Source: Pachyseris speciosa (lineage: Eukaryota; Cnidaria; Anthozoa; Scleractinia; Pachyseridae). From it: DNA of 64,000 nucleotides. Within the stretch, counting starts at the first letter, position 1, and each line of letters starts with the position of its first letter. Positions 60,913-64,000 of this stretch are shown one piece after another. Position numbers and translations under genes: made by a program. The stretch covers positions 322,501 through 386,500 of the forward strand of contig JAEMWC010000129.1 in the NCBI GenBank assembly GCA_016490735.1, given 5' to 3'. The notes beneath the pieces are model-generated. The model was not told the origin of the DNA, made no database searches, and was given only the letters and a program-made list of their open reading frames with translations.

Positions 60913-61557
60913 ATTTTTTTTCTCTCGTTCCCATGGGAGATTGTTTTCGGTGTTATTTCAGGCAATAATCTACGTATTAAGCTTTAAGAAAATGTAAAAA
61001 TGACTGTAAAATACTTAAAATTATTCCGGTACCAGATGTTTTTCCACTAAAACCTGAAATTGCTCTATTTTCTATCGGATTTCGTCTTAAGTTAATTCGG
61101 ATTTTTTGGTCCCATTTGTCACATTTTATTTGTTACAGATTGTCACAACATGATTGGTTATTGTTGTCATCTGAACAGTCACTCACTCTGCGAGCCGAAT
61201 GTTCTTTCAATCTACGTGTCGTATCGTCAGGTTTATATAAACGTTGACTACTAAAAACCGTGCTCAGTTGTATTCACGGAGTAACCTCTGCTCGCTTCTT
61301 CTTTGCCTCAGTGCCAAGATCGATATGAAATGTATTCTTTCAGGCAAAAAAACACTTTAAAGGACTCTGAGCCGTCTCTTTACGGCGCCGTCAGCAATTC
61401 GCAGGTAAGAACGTTTTTTTGTAAGTTTTAGTGCCTCGAAGCGAACATTATTAAAAGAAAACCTGAAATTTTCAACTTCGAAGTCCTAGAGAAAAGGAAA
61501 AATCCGATGACGTTGTGTAATATGAAAGTCATCTTCTCCAATGCCGGCGGCATTGAT
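60913..61557. other. Spacer before the LINE
   Basis: No gene or named repeat is recognised. It is A/T-rich with scattered CpG. Confidence 0.4.
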
Positions 61558-64000
61558 TACATACATACATACATAAGCTTTATTTATCCTCGGATTTTAG
61601 TGTAGCTTACATAGCTAGTATCTCCGATCCTAATTTACTAATTTTAAAAGTTACAACATATATAATATTAATTAATGTAGTATTAACTAAAACCGTGCAC
61701 TAACAATTTGCGCTTAAATTCACTATAATCTACAGTCTTTCTAAAGTGGTCAGGTAGAGAATTCCAGTACTTAACAGATGAATAGCTAAAGGAATTTAGA
61801 ACATATGTGGTTGTAGACGGCTTAGGAAGTGATAAAATATTAGTACCCTGTAGGGAGTAAGCAGTAGATCTTAAGTTGATCAGTTGTTTTAAATAGCACG
61901 GATATTTATCAAAATGGAGACATTTGAATATACAAATCATCATATTTTGTATCCTCCTGTTGGCTAATCCACACACACCAGCCTTGTCTAGAAGAGCATC
62001 ATAGTTCGAGTCCCAGTCCTTTAAAACAAATCTTAAAATACGTCTATTTAAGGTGTCCAGTTTGACAGAATCTTCTGAATTACAAAAGTGCCATATCATT
62101 GAACAATAGTGAAAATGGGGTAAGATAAACGCTTTATAAAGGCGAAGCATAATTTCAGATGAAATAAGTTTGCCAAATCTTTTGAAGACACTGAACTGAT
62201 TATTGCATACAGAGGATATGTGATCCTTGAAATTAAGTTCATTGTCTAGAGTTATTCCAAAAAGATCCAGGCATCTTGTGGTTAAAAAGGAGAAAGGGTA
62301 ATCGGTTTTGCCAAGAACCATCCCTTGATGTTTAGCAGGGTTGGCTTTCATCCCATTGTCTTCGAACCATTTATTTGCTATTTGTACATCATGATTGATC
62401 CGCCGTTCCAAGGCTACTGGGTCTACATCAGATGAGTGCAGTTGGCAGTCATCGGCATAAGTGTTTAATTTTACAGACTTAATGTGAAAGATGAGGTCGT
62501 TGAGGAACATGTTGAAAAACATGGGCCCCAGGACGCTGCCTTGAGGCACGCCCCGCTTCACACTCATCCAATCCGAATAAGTATCACCAATTTTCACTCG
62601 CTGCATTCTATCCGTCAAGTAGTCACCGATAAGGGCGCAGCTGGATTCGTGCAAGCCATATGCTTTCAGTTTCGCTAATAGCAAAGCATGAGGTATGGTG
62701 TCGAATGCCTTTGACAAATCCATAGATATAACCGCCACGATCTCTTTATTGTCTAGACTGCGCCTCCAGTCCGCAGTCAGCCTAAGTAAGGATGTCTCAC
62801 AGCTATGGTGCCTCCTGTAAGCAGATATGTATTCAGACAATATGTGCTGGTAAAAGTCGCCCATTTGAGCTGAAAGTAGCCTCTCAAAAACGTTATTGAG
62901 CGCAGGTAATACGGTCACTGGTCGATAATTGCTTTTGTTTAGTTCATCGTCCTTTTTAAATAAAGGAGTAACTTGACCTAATTTCAAGCGCGACGGATAC
63001 TGTCCTGTCCTAATCGAGTGATTCATTATTGCAGCTATAGGACCAGCAATCGCGTTGGCAGACTCTTTTACCAGTCGCGGTGGTAATCCGTCACAACCAC
63101 AGGATTTACGGGAGTTGATTTTGAGTAACAAAGCTTCCACTTGGGTTTTATTAGTATATTGAAAAGCAAAATTGTTTCTCGCAGCGATCTGCTCATTGTT
63201 ATTAAAAATCGCCTGAATGCTAGGATGTGCATCAAACCCTTTTCCATAAATCTGTTCAGTAATCTCTGGCACGCCGTCCGCGATGTTCACAAAATAACTA
63301 TTAAAAAGCTCCGCTATTTGTTTTTTGTCTGTTATTACGACATCGTGTTCTTTTAGCATTATGTCATTAGCTCGCGTACTTTTCCTTGAATGCAAAAATA
63401 AGCGGTATGTGTCCCAAAACTCCCTTGGGTTTTCCGACTCACTTTTCTTGTCAAAGAAAGTTTTGATTGCTTTACGTCTGAGAGAAGTGCAAATGTTCCT
63501 TTGTCTCTTGTACAATTCATAATTAGTATCAGTTCTTTCACAAATGAAACACTTCCACAAACGGTTCTTCTGACGAATAGCTCTGCGCCATTGTTCATTC
63601 ATAAAGGGAACTTGATTTCCCTTTATGCAGACCTGTTTCAAAGGTGCGTGCTTACAAAGAATGTCCTCATATAAACAATCAAACAGGTAGAGCCTATCAT
63701 CAACGTCGTCAAATATTTCAGCTACTTGGAAAGGAACATTATGCAAATCATGTAGAAAATGCTGTTTATCAAAATTTCTAAGGCTTCGAAATCGTATTCT
63801 CGGTTCCGATGCTCTGAGAATGGCAAACACAAGAGAGTGATCACTTATGTTAACATGGACTACGCCCGATGACTGTATTTTCTTCACGTTGTCAGTGAGA
63901 AAAAGGTCCAGTAGGGTTTCTGATGTTCTAGTGATACGGGTGGCTTCATGTATTAAATTCTTCAAGTCGTAAATATCTAGTAGGTTTGCCATGACACAAC
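61558..64000 (-). mobile_element. CR1/L2-like LINE, ORF2 open to the window edge
   Basis: The minus-strand frame from the right edge to 61683 gives at least 769 residues without a break. It holds the end of an APE-type endonuclease (ISDH motif near residue 50), then reverse transcriptase with 'SCGCDGLPPRLVK', 'NYRPVTVLPALNNVFERLL', DLSKAFDTI, GVPQGSVLGP and TYADD, and a C-terminal domain ending 'YWNSLPDHFRKTVDYSEFKRK'. A 3' UTR of about 105 bp ends in the short tandem tail (ATGT)4 at 61558-61574, typical of the CR1/L2 group. The intact frame suggests a young copy. The 5' part lies outside the window. Confidence 0.9.

Overview
The window is nuclear DNA from an animal. It has spliced genes with short exons and consensus GT-AG borders, vertebrate-like orthologues (ZC3H3, dysbindin, DHX16), and many SINEs, palindromic MITEs and LINE remnants. 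The gene set, the tRNA-derived SINE families and the CR1/L2-like and Ngaro-like retrotransposons fit an anthozoan cnidarian, most likely a stony coral. That placement is an inference from style and cannot be proved from the window alone.

Layout. Positions 1-1752 hold no gene I recognise. Positions 1753-4637 (+) hold the last six exons of a ZC3H3-type CCCH zinc-finger gene. Positions 4638-9232 are intergenic, with a palindromic Harbinger-like MITE, a CCAAT-box cluster, tRNA-like SINEs and, at 8572-8658 (+), a complete type I hammerhead ribozyme. An orphan 206-residue ORF follows (9233-9853), then non-autonomous DNA elements. Dysbindin (DTNBP1) fills 13373-21599 (-) in 11 exons including a 23-nt microexon. 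It is head-to-head with a 186-residue coiled-coil gene (22076-22636, +). A single-exon 530-residue membrane-anchored orphan lies at 26698-28290 (+).

DHX16, the spliceosomal DEAH helicase (Prp2 orthologue), occupies 30073-57054 (-). I could place all 21 coding exons. The reading frame closes except for one missing base in exon 16 (C5 where the frame needs C6), which is either an assembly error or a real lesion. Its introns are crowded with transposons: a sibling pair of 0.44-kb hAT-like MITEs with 6-bp target duplications, a LINE nested in a DNA transposon, and in intron 1 a decayed Ngaro/DIRS-type tyrosine-recombinase retrotransposon with textbook split direct repeats (A1-ORFs-B1-A2-B2).

Upstream of DHX16 is a candidate terminal exon of an unidentified gene, then a 2.9-kb minisatellite of a 10-bp unit containing the palindrome GTATAC. 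The array is open in most frames on both strands and so mimics proteins of up to 900 residues. The right edge holds an apparently intact CR1/L2-like LINE ORF2 that runs off the window.

The conserved genes do unrelated housekeeping work: mRNA 3'-end processing/export (ZC3H3), lysosome-related organelle biogenesis (dysbindin/BLOC-1) and spliceosome activation (DHX16). I see no multi-gene operon-like system. The most striking functional signal outside proteins is the hammerhead ribozyme.
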